Shown here piece after piece: positions 43,901-52,727 of a DNA stretch of 64,000 nt. Position 1 is the stretch's first letter. Every line of letters starts with the position of its first letter. The DNA is from JAPOXR01 sp964291445 (lineage in GTDB: Bacteria > Pseudomonadota > Alphaproteobacteria > Rhodobacterales > Rhodobacteraceae). The position numbers and the translations under genes were made by a program. The notes under the pieces are model-generated. The model made no database searches. It was given only the letters and a program-made list of their open reading frames with translations, and was not told the DNA's origin. The stretch is from the NCBI GenBank assembly GCA_964291445.2, contig OZ219864.1, positions 682,001 through 746,000 of the forward strand. The letters are read 5' to 3'.

Positions 43901-44902
43901 TCAGGCTGGTTCGATCTCCTGCATGCGGGCCAGGATATCAACGCCCTGTTGCTGGTAGAACCAGAGCAGGTCAATGAAGACCCAGTTCTCGGCCAGGAGC
44001 TCGCCCTCCCGGCGATAGATGTCGACGACCCGCATATCGGCCTTCTTTCCGGACCCCGGAAACCCCATGAAACCTCCGGCCGGGCGCATGGTGAGATTCG
44101 GCCAGCCGAAGAATCCGCCAAAGCGGCCCTCGGCAAACCGGCAGACATGGCCATTGAACACGATATCGTCAAGATTGTTGCGGAACGGCAGCTGGTGCTG
44201 CTTCCGGTATCTCGGGATCGTGTAGGTGGCGCCAATTCCGGTCGGACCGAACCAGATCATGTCGTCTTGCCAGGATTCGGTGAGCGTCTGTTTTGACACC
44301 GCCCGGCTCTTTGCGACGAGGTCGCCGATCATGCGGTTGATGAGATCCAGGGTCTTCCGCGATTCTTGCGGATCCTGTGCCTTGTGGAGAAGCCCGTCAT
44401 GGGTCTTGGGGCCCGGTGTCAGGAACCAGGCGCCTGTTTCGGTCGGAAACGGGTTGCGACCGGCCTGGCGCATCACGGACGGAATGTCGAAGAACAGGGC
44501 GGTCTGCCTGATTTTCCCACCTTCCACCTGGTGGAACTCGGCAAACCGGAGAAACAGCATCTTCCCGGTCGGGGGTATCCCGAGCCAGTGATGATCGAAG
44601 AGTCCCATCAAATGGCCCATGCAACACACCCATTCGCCTCCAACCGGTTCGATGGTGTTGGAGCCGGCCATGAACACGTCGGGTCGACGCTGGATTGGCC
44701 CAACCGCATGGCGGAATGGCTCCCAGAAGGCCTCGCCGACCGTCTCTGCCCCTTCGAGTTCATTGAAGGGATGCATGCCGCGCCAACTGTAGTCGCCGGA
44801 TGCGTAGCGGGCGATGACCTGCCCCGCACCGCCGGGCGGGGCCTGGTCCAGTTCCCGGTAATAGTCGCTGATCAGCCGCTTGATCGACTGAAAGTCGGAC
44901 AT
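43901..44902 (-). CDS. SnoaL-like (NTF2-fold) protein, two-domain
   Basis: A 333-residue protein with two NTF2-fold/SnoaL-like halves. The first runs from IKRLISDYYRELDQAPPG through YSWRGMHPFNELEGAE, and the second contains LTESWQDDMIWFGPTGIG and YRREGELLAENWVFIDLLWF. SnoaL-like proteins act as polyketide cyclases, isomerases or hydrolases on small ring compounds. The ATG at 44902 (MSDFQSIKRL) is chosen because GGTGGAGAAG precedes it and the region before it is poor. It ends a long operon with an amidohydrolase and CoA-dependent enzymes. Its substrate is unknown. Confidence 0.75.
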   Translation of the reverse strand: MSDFQSIKRLISDYYRELDQAPPGGAGQVIARYASGDYSWRGMHPFNELEGAETVGEAFWEPFRHAVGPIQRRPDVFMAGSNTIEPVGGEWVCCMGHLMGLFDHHWLGIPPTGKMLFLRFAEFHQVEGGKIRQTALFFDIPSVMRQAGRNPFPTETGAWFLTPGPKTHDGLLHKAQDPQESRKTLDLINRMIGDLVAKSRAVSKQTLTESWQDDMIWFGPTGIGATYTIPRYRKQHQLPFRNNLDDIVFNGHVCRFAEGRFGGFFGWPNLTMRPAGGFMGFPGSGKKADMRVVDIYRREGELLAENWVFIDLLWFYQQQGVDILARMQEIEPA

Positions 44903-44985
44903 CTTCTCCACCCCCTTGCGAAACAGCTGCCCCTGGCGGCGCCTGCCGATCATTTGCCGAAACCGCCGGGCGGCGCAAGTGCCTG

Positions 44986-46440
44986 TCACCTGGTGGTGGT
45001 GCCGGTCAGGTGTCCGCCGCTGGCGTAGTAGGCACGGGTGGCGTCCCGGCGGTGGTGGTGGCCTGCCAGCCGTTCCGGGTTTGCGCCCGATTTCCGGGCG
45101 CGCTGCATGAGTTCGTGCTCGGCGCCTGCCAAATCCAGGCCGGTCAGGGCGCCGTCGCTCACCACCTCTCGGCCAGCAACGAGCAGGTTGCGGACGTGGC
45201 GGGAGGTTGCCCGGGTCAGGATCACGTTGATCTCGTCTTCATCCTCGACCAGGAAATCGTCACGCATGCCGGCGTAGTCCAGCACCAGCAAATCCGCCCG
45301 GGCTCCACGCCTGATCTCGCCGTAATCGTCACTGCCGTCGATGCACCGAAAACCATCGCGGCAGGCGGCCTCGAACAGCCGGGCGGGCGGAAGGGCATGC
45401 TCCAGGCCGGTGCCGTTGTGCAGCCGCCAGGCGAGGCGAAGATCGCGAAAATAGTCCTGGTCGTCGTCATGGGCGCAGCCGTCGAGACCGAAGGCGAAAC
45501 GCAGCCCGTGCCGCATGAACCGCGCAACCGGCGCCGTGCCGGAGCGCAACCTCAGGTTGCTGGAGGTGTTGACGGCCACGGTGGTGCCGCGTTCGGCCAG
45601 CAACGCGCATTCCTCTTCGGTGAGATGCACCCCGTGGGCCAGGGTCAGCCGGGGCGAGAGAAGGCCGATCTCATCGAGGAAACGGACAATTCCCTGCGGG
45701 TAGGTGGCGTCCAGCCACTGGCGCTGGCGACGTGACTCCAGCAAATGCATGTGGACGCGGCGATCATGTGTCGCCGAGGCCTCGGCGATGCGCTCGAGGG
45801 TGGCGTCGTGGCACCATTGCGGCCCGATCGGGCCGTACTGGACCTGGAACAGATCGCTCTCATGGGACGCGGCGATTGCCTCGACCTGCTCGACCAGATG
45901 GAGTGCTGGCGCGGTGTCGGCGATGACGGCCTCCATGCCGGCACGCTGGTCCGGCGGCAGGAATGGCAGGAATGCGTGCTGGTCGCCATATACCCAGGGA
46001 TTGCGGTCGCGAATGGGGCATGAGAAGGCGATGCGGATACCGATATCGGCCGCGGCGCGGGCCACGCCCGAGGCTTCCGTCTCCAGGCTGTCGGCGACCA
46101 GCGAGTTGTGGCAATGCACGCTCGCCCCGATGCCGGCAAGCGCCATGCGCCCGAACGCGACGGCAGCTTCCAGCCGAGGATCGATCGTCGCCCTGCTGAA
46201 GGACGCGATCCAGCATTCCAGCGCGTCGTCGGCACCGCCGAGCGCCGACGGTCGCACGCCATAACCGTGGTCATGGGCATTGACCATGGCGGGAAGTGCG
46301 ATGCGCCCGTCCCGGCACGGTTGACTGGCCTTCTCGATCCCGGCAATGCGGCCCGCCTGGAGCTTGAAGCGAACGTCGCGCGTGGCGGGGAGACGGCCGG
46401 GTGCGGCCAGCAGGCGCTCGACTTCAAGCTGTTCGACCAT
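44986..46440 (-). CDS. Amidohydrolase (TrzA/AtzA-like metal-dependent hydrolase)
   Basis: A 484-residue amidohydrolase-superfamily enzyme. Metal-binding parts are LPAMVNAHDHGYGVRPS, the His of HMHLLESRRQRQW, LTLAHGVHLTEEE, and the Asp of FGLDGCAHDDDQDYFRD. These deaminate or hydrolyse C-N bonds in heterocycles such as triazines, guanine or pyrimidines. The operon also encodes an ABC importer, FAD oxidoreductase and CoA enzymes, which suggests breakdown of an imported N-containing compound. The exact substrate is not readable. Confidence 0.85.
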   Translation of the reverse strand: MVEQLEVERLLAAPGRLPATRDVRFKLQAGRIAGIEKASQPCRDGRIALPAMVNAHDHGYGVRPSALGGADDALECWIASFSRATIDPRLEAAVAFGRMALAGIGASVHCHNSLVADSLETEASGVARAAADIGIRIAFSCPIRDRNPWVYGDQHAFLPFLPPDQRAGMEAVIADTAPALHLVEQVEAIAASHESDLFQVQYGPIGPQWCHDATLERIAEASATHDRRVHMHLLESRRQRQWLDATYPQGIVRFLDEIGLLSPRLTLAHGVHLTEEECALLAERGTTVAVNTSSNLRLRSGTAPVARFMRHGLRFAFGLDGCAHDDDQDYFRDLRLAWRLHNGTGLEHALPPARLFEAACRDGFRCIDGSDDYGEIRRGARADLLVLDYAGMRDDFLVEDEDEINVILTRATSRHVRNLLVAGREVVSDGALTGLDLAGAEHELMQRARKSGANPERLAGHHHRRDATRAYYASGGHLTGTTTR

Positions 46441-46443
46441 GAG

Positions 46444-47361
46444 TCACTCCCTTTGATCGATTCCGTTGCCGAAACTGGCGAGTGCCTTCCTGAGATGTTT
46501 GGCCATGGCATTCCCGGCCACGGTCGACATGCGGTCCGACGGGGCGACCAGGCAGAGGCGAAGCGCCGACAGGCGTTCCCCTTCCAGCGGTACCGCGATC
46601 AGGCTCCCGGACTCCAGTTCCTCGGAGAATCCCAGCCGCGTGTAGAATGAAATGCCGACTCCCCGCAGTAGAAGACGCTTGATCACCCCCTGGATGTTGG
46701 AGACCGCCACCGGCCTGTGCGCCCGCTTGAACAATTCCAGTTCGTCGCCAACGAAAGGCTGCATGGTGCCGGCAGGATCCTGGTAGATCAGGCGGCAGGA
46801 GGCGCATTCATCGAGAGTGACGGAGGGGCGCGACGCCAGTTCGTGGTCGGGTGTCATGATGACGCACATCGGGCAGGCGATGTCCTCCAGCACGGTGACT
46901 CCCCGGCGCCAGGCCGGCAGGAATGTCAGTCCGAGATCGGCGGAGCCCTGGGAGACGGCGTGCATGGCCTCGATGGGACCGCAGGTGATCACGCGTATCT
47001 GCACCGCCGGATGCACGGCAACGAAGCCGGATACCGCCTCGGGCAGGAGGTGTACGGCCGGACTGTCCAGCGTGGCAATGGTCACGTGGCCGCTGACGAT
47101 GCCGCGCAGGTTTTCGATCTCGCCGCGAAGCCGCGCGAAATCGAGCAGCGTATCCCGGGCGTGGCGCAGCACCAGCTGGCCGGCATCGGTCAGCCGCATT
47201 CCGTTCGGGCGGCGTTCGAACAGCGGCGTGCCGAGTTGGTCCTCGAGCTTCAGGATCTGCCGGTTGACAGCCGAGGCGGAGATGTGGAGGCGCTCCGAGG
47301 CCCGGCGGATCGATCCCTCTTCAGCCACCGCCTCGAAGTAGCGCAGCACCGCGGAATGCAT
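46444..47361 (-). CDS. LysR-family transcriptional regulator
   Basis: A 305-residue LysR-type regulator. The helix-turn-helix is at residues 1-65 (LRYFEAVAEEGSIRRASERL, HISASAVNRQILKLEDQLG). The substrate-binding domain follows, with VSGHVTIATLDSPAVHLLPE typical of the hinge. It lies inside the operon it may regulate, in the same direction, six bases after the ferredoxin stop and three before the amidohydrolase. This is unusual, because LysR genes are more often divergent from their targets. Confidence 0.92.
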   Translation of the reverse strand: MHSAVLRYFEAVAEEGSIRRASERLHISASAVNRQILKLEDQLGTPLFERRPNGMRLTDAGQLVLRHARDTLLDFARLRGEIENLRGIVSGHVTIATLDSPAVHLLPEAVSGFVAVHPAVQIRVITCGPIEAMHAVSQGSADLGLTFLPAWRRGVTVLEDIACPMCVIMTPDHELASRPSVTLDECASCRLIYQDPAGTMQPFVGDELELFKRAHRPVAVSNIQGVIKRLLLRGVGISFYTRLGFSEELESGSLIAVPLEGERLSALRLCLVAPSDRMSTVAGNAMAKHLRKALASFGNGIDQRE

Positions 47362-47367
47362 TGGCCA

Positions 47368-47700
47368 TCAGCCTTCGTTTGACTCCCACCGGGCCACGAC
47401 GGGGTGATCCTGCCCGGTTCGGAATTCCGGGCCGAGACCGCCCGGCTGGCCCCAGCCGGTGACGTTATCACCAAAGAACTCGGCATTGACAGCAGTGAAG
47501 CCGGCGGATTGCGGCGGCAGGTCTCCTTCGTACCAGATGGCATCCACGGGACAGACCGATACGCAAATTGCGCAATTGATACACTCGTCGGGCTGAATGT
47601 AGAACATCCGCCCACCCTCGTAGATGCAATCCACCGGGCAGACATCGGTGCAGACACCGTCCTTGATGTCGATGCAGGCCTCGGCGATGACATAGGTCAT
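47368..47700 (-). CDS. Ferredoxin, 2[4Fe-4S] or [3Fe-4S][4Fe-4S] type
   Basis: A 110-residue FdxA-like ferredoxin. The two cysteine clusters read CTDVCPVDCIYEGG and CINCAICVSVCPVDAIW. The first CxxxCxxxC spacing suggests one 3Fe-4S and one 4Fe-4S cluster. The C-terminal ~45 residues are Gly/Pro-rich, as in FdxA. It sits between enoyl-CoA hydratase and LysR genes and could pass electrons to the FAD enzyme or an unseen oxygenase of the pathway. Confidence 0.92.
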   Translation of the reverse strand: MTYVIAEACIDIKDGVCTDVCPVDCIYEGGRMFYIQPDECINCAICVSVCPVDAIWYEGDLPPQSAGFTAVNAEFFGDNVTGWGQPGGLGPEFRTGQDHPVVARWESNEG

Positions 47701-47714
47701 GGAAGCGCTCCGTC

Positions 47715-48482
47715 TCAGCGCCCGGACCAGGCGGGCGGACGTTTTTCCCTGAAGGCGGTCACGCCTTCCTCGGCATCCTGGCTCTGCAGTGCCGCAACGA
47801 GGCTCGGGAGGCGGGCATTGCGGGCTTCAGGGACAGTCAGATGCGCAGTATCGTTCGCCGAGCGCTTGATCGCCCGGAGGCTGAGCGGCGCACAGGCAAC
47901 AAGGTCGCTCACCCAGCTATCGACCGCGGCGTCCAGCTCGTCGAGGGGCACGACCTGGTTGACGAGGCCGAAATCCAGCGCCTCGGCGGCATCGATGCGC
48001 CGTCCGGTCAGCAGCATGCCCATGGCAATGGTCCGGGGAAGCCGACGCGGCAGGGTGATCATGCCATCAAGCGGCAAACGCCCGACCCGCGGCTCCGGCA
48101 GGCCGAAGGACGCAGTTTCGGCGGCAACGACCAGGTCGCAGCCCAGCACCATCTCGAATCCGCCGCCAACGGCAATGCCGTTGACCCTGGCAATGACGGG
48201 AACCGACGGGCGATGACCGAGCGCAATGCCGCCGAAACCTTGATCGCCGGTCTGCGCCCAGTAGGCGAGACCGCCGGGGCCCTCTTCTTTCATATCCGCA
48301 CCAGCGCAGAACGCCCTGCCGGTGCCGGTGAGGACAACGCAGCGAATTGCCGGGTCGCGGTCGATGGCACTCCAGGCTTCTCCCAGCGCCGCCTCGGTTG
48401 CCGAGTCGACAGCGTTCATTCGCTCCGGCCGGTTCAGCGTCACGCGGGCGACGCCATCCGTGACATCGAACTCGATGGTCAT
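47715..48482 (-). CDS. Enoyl-CoA hydratase/isomerase family protein
   Basis: A 255-residue crotonase-fold enzyme. The oxyanion-hole segments are LTGTGRAFCAGADMKEEGPG and AVGGGFEMVLGCDLVVAAET. The residue equivalent to the second catalytic Glu lies in ASFGLPEPRVGRLPLDGMI. The start overlaps the CoA-transferase gene by four bases (ATGA). The pair suggests CoA activation followed by hydration or ring cleavage of an unsaturated acid. Confidence 0.9.
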   Translation of the reverse strand: MTIEFDVTDGVARVTLNRPERMNAVDSATEAALGEAWSAIDRDPAIRCVVLTGTGRAFCAGADMKEEGPGGLAYWAQTGDQGFGGIALGHRPSVPVIARVNGIAVGGGFEMVLGCDLVVAAETASFGLPEPRVGRLPLDGMITLPRRLPRTIAMGMLLTGRRIDAAEALDFGLVNQVVPLDELDAAVDSWVSDLVACAPLSLRAIKRSANDTAHLTVPEARNARLPSLVAALQSQDAEEGVTAFREKRPPAWSGR

Positions 48483-49660
48483 GCGGGATCCTCGTCGGAG
48501 CGTGCCAGCGCCAGCACCTCGTCATTGTGCTCTCCCAGCGATGGCGGCGGGCGGTGCACCGCGAATGGCGCTGCCGACATGTCGATGGGCGAGGCAACGA
48601 GACGCACAGGTCCGGCAGAAGTCGGTTCGATTTCCACGATCATGTCGTTATGCGCGGTCTGCGGATCCTCAAGGGCATCGGCAAGCGTCATCACCGGCGC
48701 GCACAGGATATCGACGTCGCCAAGTCGGTCCAGCCAGTGTTCGGTTGAATTGGTGGCAAAGCAGTCTCGAAAGATCGCCTGCAGATCTGTCCGGTGTTCC
48801 TTCTGCTTCTCCAGGGTCGCATATCTCGGATCCGCCGACAGATCGTCAATGCCAAGCGCCGTGCAGATGGCACGCAACGGGTTCTCCTTGAACGCGCCCA
48901 CCATGACAACTGCCCCGTCGAGGGTCTCGAACACCCCGCATAGCGGCATGGCTGCCCAGTTGAGCTCCTTGCCGCGCATCATCAACACCGCCGCCTCCTG
49001 CATCTGCATCGCCAGCATGGAGTTGAAGAGCGAAACGGCGATCTGCTGCCCCTCGCCGGTCTTGTCGCGCTGCAGCAGCGCCAGCAGGATGCCCTGGACC
49101 ATGTGCATGCCTGCCGCGTAGTCGGCGAGCGCGGTCGGATAGACATTAAGCGGAACCGACGGGTCCTGGCGCCGGTGCATCACGCCGCTCATCGCCTGGG
49201 CGAGCACATCCTGGCCGCCCTTGCGCACATAGGGGCCGTCCAGACCGAAGCCGGTGCCAACCGCATAGATGATCCGGGGGTTGACGCGGCGCAGATCCGT
49301 GTAACCGAAGCCCATCCGTTCCATGACGCCGGGGCGAAAATTGTTCACCACCACGTCGGAGGTCTCGACCAGCCCCAGCAACGCAACCCGGTCTTCTTCC
49401 GTCTTCAAGTCCAGCGCAACGCTCCGCTTGTTGCGGTTGAGACTCGCGAATACCGGATTGTTGCCGCCATCGGGATCTTCGCCGAGGCTCCAGCGCGACA
49501 GGTCGCCCCAACCCGCCCGCTCGATCTTGATCACGTCGGCACCATAGTCGCCGAGCATCTGCGTGCAGGACGGGCCCATCATCACCTGGGTGAAGTCGAG
49601 CACCCGGATGCCTTCGAGCGGAAGGGGAAGGGCGTTGCCCGCATTCGACTTCAGCGACAT
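48479..49660 (-). CDS. CaiB/BaiF family CoA-transferase
   Basis: A 393-residue class III CoA-transferase, paralogous to the one at 30.5 kb. It has GIRVLDFTQVMMGPSCTQML, GADVIKIERAGWGDLSRWS and the catalytic Asp of VYPTALADYAAGMHMVQGIL. It would give CoA to the pathway's acid intermediate. It overlaps the hydratase start and shares one base with the FAD oxidoreductase stop. Confidence 0.9.
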   Translation of the reverse strand: MSLKSNAGNALPLPLEGIRVLDFTQVMMGPSCTQMLGDYGADVIKIERAGWGDLSRWSLGEDPDGGNNPVFASLNRNKRSVALDLKTEEDRVALLGLVETSDVVVNNFRPGVMERMGFGYTDLRRVNPRIIYAVGTGFGLDGPYVRKGGQDVLAQAMSGVMHRRQDPSVPLNVYPTALADYAAGMHMVQGILLALLQRDKTGEGQQIAVSLFNSMLAMQMQEAAVLMMRGKELNWAAMPLCGVFETLDGAVVMVGAFKENPLRAICTALGIDDLSADPRYATLEKQKEHRTDLQAIFRDCFATNSTEHWLDRLGDVDILCAPVMTLADALEDPQTAHNDMIVEIEPTSAGPVRLVASPIDMSAAPFAVHRPPPSLGEHNDEVLALARSDEDPA

Positions 49661-51021
49661 CAGGCAGCCTCCGGAACCAGGGCATTGTCGGCTGGTATGT
49701 CACCCGGGTCGGCGCCCTGGGCGCGCATCTGCCTCTGGATGCCACGCACGTCCACGTCGCGAACCAGCCTGTCGCCGCCCAGCGCCTGCGCAGCGGCGAT
49801 TCCGGCGGCCTCGCCCATGGCCATGCAGGGTGGGATCTCCCGGCTGATCTTCTGGGCCTGCGGTGTCGCCGAGTAGTGGCGGCCAGCCACGAGAACCTGT
49901 TCCACGCCGACCGGCAACAGGGCGCGGTAGGGGGTGTAGTAGTCCCGGCCGCGGCAGATGGAATCGTGGAAATGCACCCGGTCCAGGACATCGCGCTTGG
50001 TGACCACGTATTCGCCGTCGAGCAGGCGGGTCTGGCGCACCCCGGTCTGGGGCGCAAAATCCACGAAATACGCCCGCTCGAAGCCCGGGATGTTTTCGCG
50101 GGCGTATTCCAGCAGCGCCTGCATGCGCCGCCGTCCCTCGAACTCGGCCGCCGTCAGGTCCGCTACCTTCATGCCGTCAAAGCCGGTCATGTGCGGACAA
50201 TTGCACCAGACCACGCCGGGGAGCGGCGTCTTCAGCCACCAGTACTGCCAGCAGCCGCCGATCAGGCCCTTCGCCTTCCGGTCGAGTTCGGCAAAACGCT
50301 CCGGCTCCTCGAACTGGAAGCGTTCGGCGGCATCCGTATCGACACCACCCATGCGCGACACGGTGGTGACGATGAAGGCGCCCTCGATGAAGGCGGCCCG
50401 GGCGCTCGCCGCAACATCCAGATCGCCGGTGGCGTCGATGACGATGTCGGCGCGAATGGCCTGCGGCCCTTCCTTGGTCTCGACGATCACGCCGGCGGCC
50501 CGGCCATCCTCGACGATCGTGGACTGGAACCAGCTGTGCAGGCGCAGCTCGACGCCGGCCTCGCGTACCATGTCGAGCGAAGCCTGCTTGAAGCCGTCCG
50601 GATCGAAGGCGGCGGCAAAGATGACGGGATGGGGCTTGGTGTGGGTATGGAAGTCGAACACGCCCCAGCGGGACCATTTCTGCCAGAGCGCCTCGGTTGC
50701 CCTGATGGCGGGATCGCGGTCGGCCTCGGGCGGATAGACGCACAGTTTCCGGGCATGCATGCGCTCGATGATCTCCATCGCCAGGCCCCGCACCGAGATC
50801 TCGGTGTCGTTGTGCATGTCGTCCAGCACCAGGACCATGCCGCCGGAGGCGAGGCCGCCCAGATATGGGTAGCGCTCGACCAGCACGGTCGGCACGCCGT
50901 TGCGTGCAGCGGAAACCGCGGCGGCGATGCCGGCCGGCCCGCCTCCAACGACCGCTACGCCGGCGGTGGTCACGACCGGCACGTTTTCCTCGGGCCGTGT
51001 TAACATTTCCAGGGGTGCCAT
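49660..51021 (-). CDS. FAD-dependent oxidoreductase (FAD_oxidored family)
   Basis: A 453-residue flavoprotein with the ADP-binding motif GVAVVGGGPAGIAAAVSAAR at about residues 21-40, then PYLGGLASGGMVLVLDDM and RADIVIDATGDLDVAASARA. These belong to the FAD-dependent oxidoreductase/thiazole-precursor-like group that often oxidises small imported compounds. Two cysteines in GVVWCNCPHMTG are notable. The gene starts about 70 bases after the ABC permease, in the same direction. Confidence 0.85.
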   Translation of the reverse strand: MAPLEMLTRPEENVPVVTTAGVAVVGGGPAGIAAAVSAARNGVPTVLVERYPYLGGLASGGMVLVLDDMHNDTEISVRGLAMEIIERMHARKLCVYPPEADRDPAIRATEALWQKWSRWGVFDFHTHTKPHPVIFAAAFDPDGFKQASLDMVREAGVELRLHSWFQSTIVEDGRAAGVIVETKEGPQAIRADIVIDATGDLDVAASARAAFIEGAFIVTTVSRMGGVDTDAAERFQFEEPERFAELDRKAKGLIGGCWQYWWLKTPLPGVVWCNCPHMTGFDGMKVADLTAAEFEGRRRMQALLEYARENIPGFERAYFVDFAPQTGVRQTRLLDGEYVVTKRDVLDRVHFHDSICRGRDYYTPYRALLPVGVEQVLVAGRHYSATPQAQKISREIPPCMAMGEAAGIAAAQALGGDRLVRDVDVRGIQRQMRAQGADPGDIPADNALVPEAA

Positions 51022-51090
51022 GCGCTTGTCTCCTTTGTCTGTTCGCTGTCCGGTGCCGGATTCAGGCCGGCACGATCCCGGTCCTCCCGT

Positions 51091-51924
51091 TCAGAAGACC
51101 CCGCCCGGTTTCCACTTCAGGACCCGCTTTTCGAGGAGGGTCGTGGTCACGAAGAACGCCACTGCGAGGCTCGCCCCCAGGATCACGGTGGCATAAAGCA
51201 GTGGAGCGCGAAAATTGTAGGTGGCCTCGATGATCAGCGAGCCCAGGCCGTAATTGGAGCCGATCCACTCGCCAACGATTGCGCCGATGACGCAGGTGGT
51301 CGATGCGATCTTCAGCGCCGCGAAAAGAAATGGCAGGGAACTCTGCAGCCTGATCTTCCACAGGATTTCACGGTCACTGGCCGACAGCACGCGCATCAGT
51401 TCCAGCATCTGCGGGCTGACCGATTTGAGTCCGCGCACCATGTTGACCAGGGTGGGGAAGAAGCAGATGAGCGCGGCGATGACGATCTTCGGCGCATAGC
51501 CGTTGCCCAGCATCAGCACCAGGATCGGCGCAATTGCGATGATCGGGATGGTGTTGATGAACACCGCGATCGGGTAGAAGGCCCGCTCCGCCAGCCGGTT
51601 GTGGACGAACCACACCGCCAGCACCACGGCGATGGAATTGCCGAGCGCGAACCCGGCCAGCGCCTCGAGCAGCGTCGGCCAGAAGTTGATCCACAGGATT
51701 TCGCCCTGTTCGAAGAACACCTGCAGGACCTGGAACGGGCTTGGCGCAATGTAGTCTGGCACGCCGAACCCGCTGACGATGAGTTGCCAGAGCGCCAATA
51801 TCCCCACCGCGGCGATGGTTGGCGGCGCATGGCGGAAGCGTCCGGTGCCCGCCTGCCGGCTGCGCATGTTCCGGGCGAGTTGTTGGCCGGAATCGGCCTT
51901 GCCCTCGATGCTGGCCGTGGTCAT
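51091..51924 (-). CDS. ABC importer permease (SsuC/TauC-like)
   Basis: A 277-residue inner-membrane permease with about six transmembrane segments and the EAA-like loop (ELMRVLSASDREILWKIRLQ) that contacts the ATPase. It belongs to the nitrate/sulfonate/pyrimidine-precursor importer type. The ATG at 51924 overlaps the ATPase stop (ATGA). The longer open frame upstream is antisense-like sequence inside the ATPase gene and is not part of the protein. Confidence 0.92.
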   Translation of the reverse strand: MTTASIEGKADSGQQLARNMRSRQAGTGRFRHAPPTIAAVGILALWQLIVSGFGVPDYIAPSPFQVLQVFFEQGEILWINFWPTLLEALAGFALGNSIAVVLAVWFVHNRLAERAFYPIAVFINTIPIIAIAPILVLMLGNGYAPKIVIAALICFFPTLVNMVRGLKSVSPQMLELMRVLSASDREILWKIRLQSSLPFLFAALKIASTTCVIGAIVGEWIGSNYGLGSLIIEATYNFRAPLLYATVILGASLAVAFFVTTTLLEKRVLKWKPGGVF

Positions 51925-52727
51925 CGGGCGTCCTCCAGCAGGCTGCGCAGATAGGCGGTCACCTGCACGAATTCCAGCGTGTCGCGCATGGCCAGTGCCC
52001 TCGGCTCGGCGAAGTCGATACTCACGAACTCGCGGACCCGGCCGGGTTGGGCCGACAGCACCAGGCATTTCTGGCCGAGGAACGCCGCCTCGGGCACTGA
52101 GTGCGTAACGAATATGATGGTGGTGCCGGTTTCGTGCCAGATGCGCAGGAGTTGTTCGTTGAGCTTGTCGCGGGTGATCTCGTCGAGCGCACCGAAAGGC
52201 TCGTCCATCAGCAGCACGCGCGGCCGGTGAACCAGCGCCCTGGCGATGGACACCCGCTGGCGCATGCCACCGGAGAGTTCGTGTGGCAAGGCATCCTCGC
52301 GCCCGTCCAGGCCTACCAGCGCCAGCAGCGCCTCGGGTTCGGCATGCTGCTCGACAACGCCGCTTTTCCGGCCGACCTCCAGTGGCAGGCGGACATTGTC
52401 GATGGCGTTGCGCCATGGCAACAGTGTCGCGTCCTGGAACACGAAGGCGAAATCGCGTGCCCGGCGGGCCTGCTCGGGCGTGCGGTCGAAGACGCTGATG
52501 GTACCGCCCCCGATCGGAACCAGGTCGGCAATGGCGCGCAACAATGTGGATTTGCCGCACCCCGACGGCCCAAGCATGGTAACGAACCCGCTTTCGGGCA
52601 CCTCGAAGCCGACCCTGTCGAGCGCGGTGATGCCGCCAGCATCCGTATCAAAACGGACCGACAACCCATGTACCGAGATTGCGGCGGCGGCTTCAGTCTT
52701 CGCCGCCGCCGCAGTGACCGAGTTCAT
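51921..52727 (-). CDS. ABC importer ATPase (SsuB/TauB-like)
   Basis: A 268-residue ATPase with Walker A LGPSGCGKSTLLRAIADLV, signature ELSGGMRQRVSIARAL and Walker B RVLLMDEPFGALDEITRDKL, ending with the H-loop IIFVTHSVPEA. This is the nucleotide-binding subunit of a sulfonate/taurine/NMT1-type importer. It overlaps both the substrate-binding protein gene and the permease gene by four bases. Confidence 0.95.
   Translation of the reverse strand: MNSVTAAAAKTEAAAAISVHGLSVRFDTDAGGITALDRVGFEVPESGFVTMLGPSGCGKSTLLRAIADLVPIGGGTISVFDRTPEQARRARDFAFVFQDATLLPWRNAIDNVRLPLEVGRKSGVVEQHAEPEALLALVGLDGREDALPHELSGGMRQRVSIARALVHRPRVLLMDEPFGALDEITRDKLNEQLLRIWHETGTTIIFVTHSVPEAAFLGQKCLVLSAQPGRVREFVSIDFAEPRALAMRDTLEFVQVTAYLRSLLEDAR

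Noticed and set aside
47841..49121. 426-codon plus-strand frame
   Set aside because: Antisense to the enoyl-CoA hydratase and CoA-transferase genes, whose motifs are unambiguous.
51925..52560. N-terminal extension of the ABC permease
   Set aside because: The upstream part of that frame lies inside the ATPase gene and reads as Arg/Pro-rich shadow sequence. The coupled ATG at 51924 is the natural start.
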